Shown piece by piece: positions 43,500 through 52,671 of a DNA stretch of 64,000 nucleotides. The DNA comes from CBDCME01 sp965218865 (GTDB lineage: Bacteria; Pseudomonadota; Alphaproteobacteria; JAAXGF01). The notes beneath the pieces were generated by a model. The model was not told where the DNA came from, ran no database searches, and saw nothing but the letters and a program-made list of their open reading frames with translations. Location: NCBI GenBank assembly GCA_965218865.1, contig CBDCME010000038.1:1-64000 (forward strand). The letters are read 5' to 3'. A program made the position numbers and the translations under genes. How positions within the stretch are numbered: position 1 is the stretch's first letter; each line of letters opens with the position of its first letter.

Positions 43500-43553
43500 T
43501 TTGTTATAGGATCACTAATTTTCTGCTGACTGATACATAACATTTTTGTTATA
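43500..43553. promoter_or_regulatory. Candidate operator/promoter of the toxin-antitoxin operon
   Basis: Two direct repeats TTTGTTATA (43500-43508 and 43545-43553) lie 12-65 bases upstream of the toxin start. Read on the minus strand they give TATAACAAA, which also resembles -10 elements. They are candidates for autoregulation by the XRE protein. Confidence 0.4.
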
Positions 43554-44127
43554 ATCGAGCGCTGAGGCAAGGAGGAATTGTCCCCATAATTCGTGCGAAT
43601 ACGGAATCGATGATCTCGAAGTCTCATTTGTCCCCCGGAATTTTAGTGGGCCAGAACACCGAACTTACAATCCCGAGACACGGGATCATATCCCGTCCGA
43701 GGGACCCATTATACCGGGGTAAGCGACTGTCGGACCACTTGCGCGACCGAGAGACCTACTGACAATATGTGTAGCAAATTCACGGTGGTCGGTGGCGGGT
43801 TGTCCTATTTTCAAGGCCCGAGTGTCCGAACTAGGGCTGAATGAGAATTTCCGAGAATTGGATCAATGCCGCGCCGTGCTCGCGACGTGTCCTCATGATA
43901 GGATAATTCCTACCAGATTTTGTGCAGAATGGTCAAGGATATTTCGAGAAAAATATTCTTTCGCCCATGAACTCTACTGTTTTATGTTGATTATCAATAA
44001 TTTAAAGAATTCTCGCGGAATCCATGGTGGGTGCTGACCGAAACTCGGAATTCCGGATGCCTGACAAAAATAGGCGCCCCTACAGAGGAATTTTCCAATT
44101 TTCGGGCAAGGCCGAAGTTTTCGCGAC
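43554..44127. other. Region without a supported gene
   Basis: This is a non-coding, AT-richer stretch between the toxin promoter region and the 3' end of trmJ. A short palindrome ACGGGATCATATCCCGT is visible near 43680-43700. No tRNA or other RNA fold is evident. Confidence 0.45.
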
Positions 44128-44922
44128 CTACCCTGTACCGTCGTCGACGTCCGGATCCGCGCTTAGGCGCCGAGGAGCCGACAATTCGGTGACGATTCCG
44201 TGCAGGGTGCGCACTTCATGGGCGTGGAGGCCGGCGCGCTGGAAGATGTTGCGGATGTTGCGCACCATAGCGGGACGTTTCTCGGGCGGGAAAAGGAAGC
44301 CGCATTCGTCGAGTTCGCGCATGAGGTGGTCATAGAAATTTTCCAGCTCGGCCTGGGTCGCGCTCTCGGACGGTTCGCAAGCTTCCCGCTCGGCCACCGG
44401 CGCCTGGGCGGTCTGGAACCATTCGTAGGCAATGACGACGACGGTCTGGGCCAAATTCAGCGACGCATAACGGGGATTGATCGGAATCGTCAGGATCGCG
44501 TCGGCGCGGGCCACGTCGTCGTTGTTGAGGCCCGTGCGCTCGGGTCCGAAGATGACGCCGCAGGCCTCGCCGGCGGCGAATCGTCCACGCATGTCCACCG
44601 CCGCCTGGCAAGCCGTCACCGTTGGCTTCAACATGCTCCGGGGGCGCGCCGTGGCCGCGAAGAGGCGATGCAAATCGGTGACCGCGGCGGCCGTTGTCTC
44701 GAAAATGCGGACTTTGTCGAGCACTTCGGTGGCCCCGGCGGCGGCGCTGACCGCCTTGGCGTTGGGCCAACCGTCGCGCGGCCGCACCAGCCTGAGATCG
44801 GTCAGGCCGAAGTTGAGCATGGCGCGGGCGGCGGTCCCGATGTTCTCACCCAACTGCGGGTCGACGAGCACCACGGTGGGTACGCCGCGAACACCGGGAC
44901 GGGTATGGTCGCTCCCGGCCAT
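44128..44922 (-). CDS. trmJ: tRNA (cytidine/uridine-2'-O-)-methyltransferase TrmJ (SPOUT)
   Basis: TrmJ 2'-O-methylates position 32 of tRNAs. The SPOUT motifs are present: VVLVDPQLGENIGTAARAMLNFG (motif 1 with Asn-Ile-Gly), GVIFGPERTGLNNDDVARAD (motif 2) and IPINPRYASLNLAQTVVVIAYEW (motif 3, AdoMet knot). The 264-residue length fits the family, including a C-terminal TrmJ extension (LENFYDHLMRELDECGFLFPPEKR and RNIFQRAGLHAHEVRTLHGIV). Its start codon abuts the cimA stop by one base, so the two are coupled. Confidence 0.93.
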   Translation of the reverse strand: MAGSDHTRPGVRGVPTVVLVDPQLGENIGTAARAMLNFGLTDLRLVRPRDGWPNAKAVSAAAGATEVLDKVRIFETTAAAVTDLHRLFAATARPRSMLKPTVTACQAAVDMRGRFAAGEACGVIFGPERTGLNNDDVARADAILTIPINPRYASLNLAQTVVVIAYEWFQTAQAPVAEREACEPSESATQAELENFYDHLMRELDECGFLFPPEKRPAMVRNIRNIFQRAGLHAHEVRTLHGIVTELSAPRRLSADPDVDDGTG

Positions 44923-46514
44923 CAGGCCGGCGCGCCGTCGCGCAGGAGTTTGAATTTGATGCTGTCGAGGAGGGCGCTGAAGGACGCGTCGACGATGTTC
45001 GGGGAAACGCCCACCGTGAACCAGGGCTCACCCTTTCGGTCCGCGCTTTCGATCATGACGCGGGTCACGGCGCCGGTGCCGACGTTCGGGGTCACGACGC
45101 GGACCTTGTAATCGACGAGCCGCCAGTCCTCGAGATAGGCGGAGTAGACACCGAGGTCCTTGCCCAAGGCGTGGTTCAACGCGTCGACCGGCCCGTTTCC
45201 CTCGGCCACCGACATGCGTGCCTTCCCCTTGACCTCGATCCTGACAGTTGCTTCGGAGACCGTGATCCGTTTTCCCAGGGCATTGAATCGGCGTTCTATC
45301 AAGACCCGGTAACTGGTCACCTTGAAGTACTCGGGCACCTCGCCGAGCGCCCTTCGCGCCATCAGGGCGAAACTGGCGTCGGCGCCGTCATAGGCGAAAC
45401 CCTCGAATTCACGCGCCTTGACGGTCTCCAGCAGGAGCGGAATTTTCGGATGGTCGGCGGGAACGTCGATGCCGAGGTCTCGCAGACGAGCCAGAATGTT
45501 GGCCCGGCCCGATTGATCGGAGACCACGATGTGGCGCCGATTGCCGACGGAAGCCGGCTCGACGTGCTCGTAACAGCGCGGATCCTTCTGCACGGCGGCG
45601 ACATGGAGACCCCCCTTATGGGCGAACGCCGCCGCTCCGACGTACGGCGCGTGGCGGTCGGGAGCGCGGTTCAACAGGGCATCGACGAGGTGGGCGCTTT
45701 GGGTGAGCCGCTTGAGCCCCTCCTCGCCGAGCCCGCATTCGTAACCCATCTTCAGGGTCAAAGACGGCAACAGCGAGGTTAGATTGGCATTGCCGCAGCG
45801 TTCACCGAGTCCGTTCATCGTGCCCTGGACTTGGCGGACGCCCGCGCGCACGGCGGCCATACTATTGGCCACGGCGTTTCCGGTGTCGTTGTGGAAATGG
45901 ACACCAAGACGCCCGCCGGGAATTTGTTGCCTGACCGCCTCGACGATCCGGGCCACCGTATCCGGAAGCGTCCCCCCATTGGTGTCGCACAACACGATCC
46001 AACGGGCGCCGTGGTCATGGGCCGCCTTGAGGCACGCGAGGGCGTAATCGGGATTGGCTTCGTAACCGTCGAAGAAGTGCTCCGCGTCGAACAGGGTTTC
46101 GCTCATCCGAGCAGACGTCATGGCGACGCTGTCGCCGATCATGGCGAGGTTGTCCTCAAGACCGATGCCGAGCGCCACGCGGACTTGAAAATCCCAGGCC
46201 TTGCCCACCATGCAGACGGCGTCGGCGCCACTCTGGACAAGGTCGTTCAGCCCCGGATCGTTCTCGGCGCTTCGGCCAGGCCGACGGGTCATGCCAAAGG
46301 CGGTGATTCGGGCATGGCCGAGGTCGGGCTTGGCGGCGAAAAACGCGTCGTCGGTTGGATTCGCGCCAGGCCAACCGCCCTCGACATAATCTATCCCGAG
46401 GGCATCCAGCTGCTGGGCGATCGCGATCTTGTCGCTGACGCTGAAATCGACTCCCTGGGTCTGCGCCCCATCACGCAATGTCGTGTCGTAGAGGTAAATG
46501 CGTTCGTTTGTCAT
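44922..46514 (-). CDS. cimA: (R)-citramalate synthase
   Basis: CimA condenses pyruvate and acetyl-CoA to citramalate, opening a threonine-independent isoleucine route. The 530-residue protein starts MTNERIYLYDTTLRDGAQTQGVDFSVSDK, the HMGL-like TIM-barrel start. Next comes GIDYVEGGWPGANPTDDAFF, then the metal-binding HFHNDTGNAVANSMAAV. The CimA-typical block is MNGLGERCGNANLTSLLPSLTLK, and the C-terminal regulatory domain begins at about residue 400 (EVPEYFKVTSYRVLIERR). VEGGWPGANPTD distinguishes CimA from isopropylmalate synthase. The gene lies 6 bases after cysS. Confidence 0.94.
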   Translation of the reverse strand: MTNERIYLYDTTLRDGAQTQGVDFSVSDKIAIAQQLDALGIDYVEGGWPGANPTDDAFFAAKPDLGHARITAFGMTRRPGRSAENDPGLNDLVQSGADAVCMVGKAWDFQVRVALGIGLEDNLAMIGDSVAMTSARMSETLFDAEHFFDGYEANPDYALACLKAAHDHGARWIVLCDTNGGTLPDTVARIVEAVRQQIPGGRLGVHFHNDTGNAVANSMAAVRAGVRQVQGTMNGLGERCGNANLTSLLPSLTLKMGYECGLGEEGLKRLTQSAHLVDALLNRAPDRHAPYVGAAAFAHKGGLHVAAVQKDPRCYEHVEPASVGNRRHIVVSDQSGRANILARLRDLGIDVPADHPKIPLLLETVKAREFEGFAYDGADASFALMARRALGEVPEYFKVTSYRVLIERRFNALGKRITVSEATVRIEVKGKARMSVAEGNGPVDALNHALGKDLGVYSAYLEDWRLVDYKVRVVTPNVGTGAVTRVMIESADRKGEPWFTVGVSPNIVDASFSALLDSIKFKLLRDGAPA

Positions 46515-46520
46515 GGCCGA

Positions 46521-47942
46521 TCACCCGGCACGTTTCCAGCGCGTGCCACCCGGCGTGTCCTCCAGGATGACTCCTTGGCCCGCGAGATCGTCGCGGATCC
46601 GGTCGGCGGCGGAAAAATCCCTCGCCACGCGGGCGGCCGAGCGCCGGGCGATGAGATCATCGATCATTTGATCACTGATTCCCCTACCGTCGTCAGTTGT
46701 CGGAACCCCCGATTCGTCCGGCCCCACCGAATCCTTGAACCATGCGCAAGGCCGCTGCCGCAACAGGCCGAGCACCCCGGCCCCGGCCATGAGGAGGCCC
46801 TTGAAACGGGCCTTGGCGGCACCGTCACCGGCCTTGTTCAGGGATTTGGCGTAATCGCGGAGAACCGCGATCGCCAAGGGGGTATTAAGATCGTCCGCAA
46901 GGGCAGCGAGGATTTCCCGGGGCGGTGGCGCATCGGCCTCGATCCCGTCGGCCTCTTGAAGCGCCGTGTAGAACCGATCCATTGTCGCCTTCGCTTCGCG
47001 CACACCCGTCTCCGTCCAATCCAGCGGCTTGCGATAATGCGTTCCGAGCATCAATAGACGCACCGCCTCGCCGCGGCCGTTGACCCGTGACAACACATCC
47101 CGGACGGTCAGCACGTTCCCGAGGGATTTCGACATCTTCTCGCCCTCGACGGTGACGAAGCCGTTGTGAATCCAAAATCGTGCGAACGTGGCGCCATCCT
47201 TGGCGCAGGTGCTTTGGGCGCGTTCGTTTTCGTGGTGGGGAAAGATCAGATCCTGGCCCCCTCCGTGGATGTCGAAAGAGACACCCAGGTGCCTCCCGCT
47301 CATGACCGAACATTCGAGATGCCACCCGGGGCGACCCCGCCCCCAGGGGCTGTCCCATCCGGGATCGTCGGGCGCCGATGGTTTCCAGAGGACGAAATCG
47401 GCCGCGTGCTTTTTGTAGGGGGCGACTTCGACCCGGGCGCCCGCGATCATGTCGTCGGGGCTTCGGTGAGAAAGACCGCCATAGTCGGTCATCGCGGGAA
47501 CGTGGAAAAGGACATGCCCCTCCGCCGCGTACGCGAATCCCCGTGAAACAAGGCATTCAACCATCGACAGCATATCGGGGATATGGCCCGTGGCCCGTGG
47601 CTCGACATCGGGGTCGAGCGCCCCCACGGCAGCCATGTCGCCATGGAATGCGGCGATCGTGCGCGCCGTCAGTTTGTCGATCGGTTCGTCGTTCCTTCGT
47701 GCCGCCTCGATGATTTTGTCGTCGACATCAGTGATGTTACGAACGTAGGTGACGTGCGCGTCTCCATAGAACTGACGCAAGAGACGGTAAAGCACGTCGA
47801 AAACGATCACCGGGCGCGCGTTACCGATATGAGCGAGGTCGTAGACCGTGGGGCCGCAAACGTACATGCGGACGTTCGCGGGATCGAGCGGTTCGAACGC
47901 TTCCTTACGTCCGCTCTGGGTGTTGTGGAATTTGAGGGTCAC
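46521..47942 (-). CDS. cysS: Cysteinyl-tRNA synthetase
   Basis: This is a class I synthetase of 473 residues. The start MTLKFHNTQSGRKEAFEPLDPANVRMYVCGPTVYDLAHIGNARP carries the zinc Cys and the HIGH-type motif HIGN. Further zinc ligands are in GWHLECSVM and FPHHENERAQS. KMSKS is in GEKMSKSLGNVLTVRD. The C-terminal anticodon domain is present and the frame is intact. It is the first gene of a cysS-cimA-trmJ run on the minus strand. Confidence 0.97.
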   Translation of the reverse strand: MTLKFHNTQSGRKEAFEPLDPANVRMYVCGPTVYDLAHIGNARPVIVFDVLYRLLRQFYGDAHVTYVRNITDVDDKIIEAARRNDEPIDKLTARTIAAFHGDMAAVGALDPDVEPRATGHIPDMLSMVECLVSRGFAYAAEGHVLFHVPAMTDYGGLSHRSPDDMIAGARVEVAPYKKHAADFVLWKPSAPDDPGWDSPWGRGRPGWHLECSVMSGRHLGVSFDIHGGGQDLIFPHHENERAQSTCAKDGATFARFWIHNGFVTVEGEKMSKSLGNVLTVRDVLSRVNGRGEAVRLLMLGTHYRKPLDWTETGVREAKATMDRFYTALQEADGIEADAPPPREILAALADDLNTPLAIAVLRDYAKSLNKAGDGAAKARFKGLLMAGAGVLGLLRQRPCAWFKDSVGPDESGVPTTDDGRGISDQMIDDLIARRSAARVARDFSAADRIRDDLAGQGVILEDTPGGTRWKRAG

Positions 47943-48060
47943 CCACGTTCACCTCGGTCGGGTCTAGCCGGGCGGCGCGCCATCGGTAGCAGATTCCCCG
48001 GTTCAGGTCCACGTTCACGACCCGAGGCCAGCGCCCGAGGCTGGGGACGACCGACACACC

Positions 48061-49731
48061 TCATCCGCCGCGACCGAATGCGTTGGTGATGGGATAGCGC
48101 CGGTCGCGGCCGAAGGCACGATTGGTGATCTTGACCCCCGGCGGCGCTTGACGCCGCTTGTATTCCGCCATGTCGAGAAGCCGCGAGACCTCGCGCACGA
48201 CCTCCAAATCGTGGCCGCGAGCGGCGATTTCGTCGATGCCCTGCTCCCGCTCGATCAGACAATGGAGTATGTCGTCGAGCGTTTCGTAAGGGGGCAGGCT
48301 GTCCTGGTCGCTCTGGTTCGGCCGCAACTCGGCCGTCGGCGCCTTGGTAAGAATCGACTCCGGGATGACCTCGCCCGAAGGCCCCTTGGTCCCGTGGGAA
48401 GTGAATTCGTTACGCCAGCGCGCAAGCTCGTAGACCGTCGTCTTGTAAACGTCCTTGAGCACCGCAAACCCACCGCACATGTCGCCATACAGGGTTGCGT
48501 AACCGACCGACATCTCAGACTTGTTCCCGGTCGTGAGCACCATGTCCGAGAATTTATTGCTGATCGCCATGAGGGTCAGGCCGCGGACCCGGGCCTGAAT
48601 GTTTTCCTCGGTAACGTCCGAATCGCGGCCGCGAAAGAGATCCCCGAGCATGTCGTCGAAGGCGTGCACGGCCGGTTCGACTCCGACGGTGCCGAGACGC
48701 GCACCCAAGCGGTCCGCGCAGTCGGCGGCATCGTCGAGGGACGCCTTCGAGGTGTAGCGGGACGGCATTCTGACGCAACGGACACGCTCGCCACCCAGGG
48801 CGTCGACCGCGATGGCCGTGCTGAGGGCCGAATCGATACCGCCCGACATACCGATGACGACGGCGGGAAAGCCGTTCTTTTCCACATAATCCCGCAAGCC
48901 TGTTAGCAGCGCCTGGTAAATGGCCGCCGGCCCGATTTCCGGTTGGGCGACGGTTCCCGGTTCGCACTGCCAGTGTCCGACCTCGTCCCGGGTCCACTTC
49001 GTGATCAGCAGATGCTCGCGCCAAGAAGGCGCCTGGGCGCAAAGATTCCGCTCGCTGTCGACCACGAAGGAAGCCCCGTCGAAGACGAGTTCGTCCTGCC
49101 CGCCAACCTGATTGGCGTAAACTATCGGCCGTCCCGATTCGGTCGCCCGGGCGATGGCGAGATTCCAACGCAGGTCCGGCTTCTCGATGTCGAAGGGCGA
49201 GCCGTTGGGAACCAGGAGAATTTCCGCACCCAGGTCGGCGAGCCTTTCCGAGGTCTCGGATATCCACATGTCCTCGCATATCATCACGCCGAGACTCGCG
49301 CCCCGGAATTTCATTGGTTCCGGAAGCGGCCCGGGGGTGAACAGCCGCTTTTCGTCGAAGACCCCATAATTGGGCAATTCGTACTTGCGGCTTATTCCGC
49401 TGACGCGGCCATCGGCGAGCAAATACCCGGCGTTGAACAGATCGCCGCCGGCGCGGTACGGCGCGCCGACCAACAGGCCCGGCCCGCCGTCGTTGGTACC
49501 CGCCGCGAGCATCGCGATCGTCGATTCGACTTGATCCTGAAACGCGGGCTTGAGGACCAGGTCCTCGGGCGGATAACCGATCAAGGCGAGCTCGCTGGTC
49601 ACGACGAGATCGGTGTTGTCGTCCACCGCCGCGTCCCGCGCCATTAGAATCTTGGCGGCGTTGCCGCCGATGTCGCCGACGATCGGGTTGAGCTGCGCCA
49701 CCGCGATCGTCAATCCGTTCCCCATTTCCAT
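48061..49731 (-). CDS. nadE: Glutamine-dependent NAD+ synthetase
   Basis: NadE amidates nicotinate adenine dinucleotide. It has an N-terminal nitrilase-like glutaminase (LTIAVAQLNPIVGDIGGNAAKIL, catalytic Glu in SELALIGYPPEDL, Lys in KYELPNYGVFDE, Cys in VMICEDMW) and a C-terminal synthetase with the P-loop VIGMSGGIDSALSTAIAVDALG. The late motifs LTTGNKSEMSVGYATLYGDMCGGF and APTAELRPNQSDQDSLPPYETLD follow. A start at 49731 (MEMGNGLT) gives 556 residues. The further 26 residues to 49809 (MTYVSGRRRV) are not typical and are not used here. The frame is intact. Confidence 0.96.
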   Translation of the reverse strand: MEMGNGLTIAVAQLNPIVGDIGGNAAKILMARDAAVDDNTDLVVTSELALIGYPPEDLVLKPAFQDQVESTIAMLAAGTNDGGPGLLVGAPYRAGGDLFNAGYLLADGRVSGISRKYELPNYGVFDEKRLFTPGPLPEPMKFRGASLGVMICEDMWISETSERLADLGAEILLVPNGSPFDIEKPDLRWNLAIARATESGRPIVYANQVGGQDELVFDGASFVVDSERNLCAQAPSWREHLLITKWTRDEVGHWQCEPGTVAQPEIGPAAIYQALLTGLRDYVEKNGFPAVVIGMSGGIDSALSTAIAVDALGGERVRCVRMPSRYTSKASLDDAADCADRLGARLGTVGVEPAVHAFDDMLGDLFRGRDSDVTEENIQARVRGLTLMAISNKFSDMVLTTGNKSEMSVGYATLYGDMCGGFAVLKDVYKTTVYELARWRNEFTSHGTKGPSGEVIPESILTKAPTAELRPNQSDQDSLPPYETLDDILHCLIEREQGIDEIAARGHDLEVVREVSRLLDMAEYKRRQAPPGVKITNRAFGRDRRYPITNAFGRGG

Positions 49732-50061
49732 CCCATCCGTTTGGTCGAACGTGCCCCGGTTCCGAGCCCCGACCAATCTAACACGCCTCCGCCCGGACAC
49801 GTAGGTCACGGTGGGTGCCCGAAATGAGCCGTTCCGCCAACCCCTTCCTCACCAGGCGAGAATATGGTTAACGAAGTGGAATTACGCGGCCGAATTGAAT
49901 AGATTAAGTGTTATAAATATCACATTTCCAAAATTAACCATAATCCCTGAGTTATCCTTAATTTCACGCTTTATATTAACCATTCTGTCAATTGTTCTTG
50001 ACATCCACTATATTATACTCCAGTTTTAATGTTCTGTTAATGATATAAAGGATTTCCGGAG
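49732..50061. other. Divergent AT-rich intergenic region
   Basis: This lies between nadE (minus) and the SleB-like gene (plus) and presumably holds both promoters. The right half (49890-50040) is strikingly AT-rich for this genome. I see no gene or clear repeat in it. Confidence 0.5.
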
Positions 50062-50634
50062 ATGTGCGGCGTTAACGATAATCGGGCGGGGCGAACCAAA
50101 TCGGACGCATGGCAATCCGCTGTCGGGAAACTGGGCAAATGGGTTCTGATACCGGCGCTGGCCGGGCTTCTTTTCGGTCACTCGCCGGTCGAGGCGATGG
50201 AGAACGACGAAGCGGCGATTCATTGCCTAGCCCTGAACATATATTTCGAGGCTCGGGGCGAACCGGAGCTGGGCAAACACGCCGTCGGTCACGTCGTCAT
50301 GAATCGCGTATCCGATGCGAAATTCCCGGACCGCATTTGAGGTGTCGTCCGGCAAGGGGGCGAACAACGGCGTCATCGCTGCCAGTTTTCCTGGTGGTGC
50401 GATGGACGCAGCGACGCGCCCAGGGATCTCGACGCCTGGGAGATCAGCCAGGTCATCGCCGAACGAATTTATTGGGGCTTCGTCGGCGATCCGACCAGCG
50501 GCGCGCTCTGGTATCACGCCGCCAACGTTTCACCCTCTTGGCGCCACGATTTTTCCCGCGCCGAACAGATCGGCAAACACATATTCTATCGCCGCGATAG
50601 GGAGCGTGTCCTCACGCAAAACAATATAAGATAA
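50062..50634 (+). pseudogene. SleB-like cell wall hydrolase, nonsense mutation
   Basis: The frame starts MCGVNDNRAGRTKSD and has a membrane or signal helix (WVLIPALAGLLFGHSPVEA). It enters the Hydrolase_2/SleB domain (IHCLALNIYFEARGEPELGKHAVGHVVMNRVSDAKFPD) and meets TGA at 50338-50340 in RI-stop-GVV. Reading through in the same frame completes the domain: VVRQGGEQRRHRCQFSWWCDGRSDAPRD, then ISQVIAERIYWGFVGDPTSGALWYHAANV and SWRHDFSRAEQIGKHIFYRR, to TAA at 50632-50634. The stop falls where the family normally has Cys, so TGC to TGA is the simple explanation. Such enzymes cleave peptidoglycan glycan strands. Confidence 0.8.
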
Positions 50635-51157
50635 GATGTTTCTCCCAATTTGTATGAACCAACACCACAACCCTGCCTTGCGCTGATTTCAAACCCTCCC
50701 CGCGATCCTCCAGCGCGGCTTGAAAAATTGGCGGGCGGGTGTCGGCCATTACGGTATGGGAAAGGGGAGCTTGAGAGGCTCTCTTCACGAGATCATGAGC
50801 GCCCCACCATGCGGAAGCTCGGGATTTCATAAGAATTAGAGGTGCGGGCGTCCCTGTCGATGGCTCCTGGTGATCATCGCGGATATCGAACTCGCGGGTG
50901 ATAGCCCCAGCAGAAATTTTCTGAGGTATTCCTGTTCGCGCGCGATCTCCTGGCTCGCGGGGATCCGGTCCCAACCATGCTCGGCTTTCGCGGCGCGCAC
51001 GCATACCCGGGGTTACGGTTTTTTGGGGCCCAGGGGGCACCCACATGGCGGCCCGTATTAACGACGTGCGAAGAAAGGGAAAACTCCAATTCGCCAAACG
51101 CATCGGCGGCCCATGAAGGGCCGCCGCGATACCGATGATTACGCTGCTCGCCGGAGC
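50635..51157. other. Region without a supported gene
   Basis: This lies between the hydrolase remnant and the PEP-CTERM gene. Frames on both strands lack domains. I see no repeat or RNA gene. Confidence 0.45.
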
Positions 51158-51877
51158 TTAAACGGTCGTTTTCCGACGCCGCCGAAGTATGCCGAGACCC
51201 GCGAGACCCGCGGCGAAGAGTGAAAGCGTCGCCGGTTCAGGCACGCCGCTTCCGTTCGGGCCGTTTCCAAAATCACCGGAAAGCTTCGACGAATCGTTCC
51301 GGCTGCCACCCGGCACACCAACGCTGGTCATTCGCACGGCCCACTAGCATTCCGCGCCGCAAGTAAAGAGGTCCAGGGTCAGGTCCGCCGTGCTGTGCGA
51401 AAGGGTAAACATGGTCATCTGAATATCGTTCTCCCCGATTCCGTTTGTGCCAATCTCGACTCCAAAATCACAGGGACACGGGTTCAGTCCGGGCTCACCT
51501 TCGATGTTGCCGCCGCCAACTTCGAAGACGGTATCAGGCGTGCCATCGGGAATTCCAAAAATGGAATCAGTAATATCGTTGCCCAAGACCGAAAGATCAC
51601 CTAGTAGAGATTCATCGGAAATGTGAAAGAACGCGGCGCGAAGGTCTCCGATATTGCCGGTTTCGGGCCCGGGGAGCACTTCAATCGTAAACTTAAGTTT
51701 TCCAGTAGCGACACCGGATTCCCCATCGTCCGCGATCGTAACCTGCACCTGAGCGTCGCCGCCCGTAAATTCGTCGGCAATGCCGACGATCGTCGCCGCC
51801 TGGGAAATTTCCGAGACAGCGAATAGGGCCGCGAGGCCGACACCGGCGACAGCGAATGCTCTCATTCCAGAAATCAT
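51158..51877 (-). pseudogene. PEP-CTERM surface protein A, stop codon before the sorting signal
   Basis: ATG 51877 (MISGMRAFAVAGVGLAALFAVSEISQAA) encodes a signal peptide. It is followed by a secreted beta-rich domain of unknown function (FTGGDAQVQVTIADDGESGVATGKLKFTIEVLPG, GTPDTVFEVGGGNIEGE, PCPCDFGVEIGTNG). A TAG at 51344-51346 ends the frame after TCGAEC. The same frame continues WAVRMTSVGVPGGSRNDSS and finishes with a textbook sorting signal: GVPEPATLSLFAAGLAGLGI, then LRRRRKTTV, to TAA at 51158-51160. Exosortase normally recognises this Pro-Glu-Pro motif. With the stop in place the protein would be secreted but not sorted. A strong sigma-54 promoter candidate and a cluster of 17-bp boxes lie upstream. 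Confidence 0.82.
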
Positions 51878-52092
51878 TGTTTTACGCCTTCGTTGTTTAA
51901 ACGAGGGAACCTCCCCGAAATCGTGAGCCGAATGGACCATCCGATTCTTGCGGCCGGGGCCAGTATTCATCTTCAACATACCCCGGAAAATGTCCATCTT
52001 CAATTTGCCTCGCGAATGCGGCAGAAAATTGAATGTCGCTGCCCACGACCATGGTGGTCCGAACCTAAACATTGTTACACTCCATAAAAATA

Positions 52093-52108
52093 AGCAATTA
52101 TCATGCCA
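52093..52108 (-). promoter_or_regulatory. Sigma-54 (-24/-12) promoter of PEP-CTERM gene A
   Basis: On the minus strand the bases read TGGCATGATAATTGCT, matching TGGCAC-N5-TTGCA with the exact GG-N10-GC spacing. It lies about 215 bases upstream of the gene A start and downstream (in gene orientation) of three TGTAAAATTTTCCGACA boxes. Confidence 0.75.
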
Positions 52109-52182
52109 TTTTTGTAAAATGCTTTGGGATCAATGGGTAAGCCCAATTTCCGTTGATTCACGGAAGGCAGCACGCCCCGATC

Positions 52183-52457
52183 TGTAAAGAATTCCGACAC
52201 ATCGGCCGGGGATTCGGCCCGATTATGGCACCCCAGAGCCAGTGTCGGGGCGCTTTTATTCCTAGATAACGGTTTTGTTTCAATATCTTATGAGAGATCG
52301 GCAGCACGGATCCCGCGATTGTAAAATTTTCCGACAGTTTCGAAGACCTGAGCGCCGCGCGCCTCTAGATTTTTTTCGATCTCTGTCTTATTTGTCCGTT
52401 TTATCAATAGGTTACACGGTAGAAACGGAACCGGGAGAGGTGTAAAATTTTCCGACT
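52183..52457. promoter_or_regulatory. Cluster of three PEP-CTERM-type boxes
   Basis: TGTAAAGAATTCCGACA (52183-52199), TGTAAAATTTTCCGACA (52320-52336) and TGTAAAATTTTCCGACT (52441-52457) lie in the same orientation. They sit between PEP-CTERM gene A (minus) and the first PrsT gene (plus). They are placed like enhancer sites for a sigma-54 activator. A PrsR-type regulator is the natural candidate, but none is encoded in this window. Confidence 0.7.
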
Positions 52458-52671
52458 CCGCGACGCTCAACCATGCCCTCCCGGCTTAGGGGCCCCGGCC
52501 CGACCCAGGATTTCAGCCGCTTGATCCCGGCAATTTTCGAACCGGAATTGGTGACCGTGTGTCATCATCGACGCGATCCGCCTACCTGAATGCACTTCCG
52601 TCAATTATAATCCGCTTGACCGTGGATAACGCTTGTGGGGGATATCGCGCCTGGAAATGTAAGAAAGATCA

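Noticed and set aside
43680..43700. Possible tRNA or RNA hairpin around ACGGGATCATATCCCGT
   Set aside because: There is only a short stem, with no D-arm, T-arm or acceptor stem around it.
52226..52242. Plus-strand sigma-54 promoter TGGCACCCCAGAGCC for PrsT-1
   Set aside because: The spacing is GG-N9-GC, not GG-N10-GC, and it is over 400 bases from the gene.
52320..52457. TGTAAAATTTTCCGACA boxes as inverted-repeat terminators
   Set aside because: They are not palindromic, have no T-run context, and recur with the same orientation and spacing upstream of genes.
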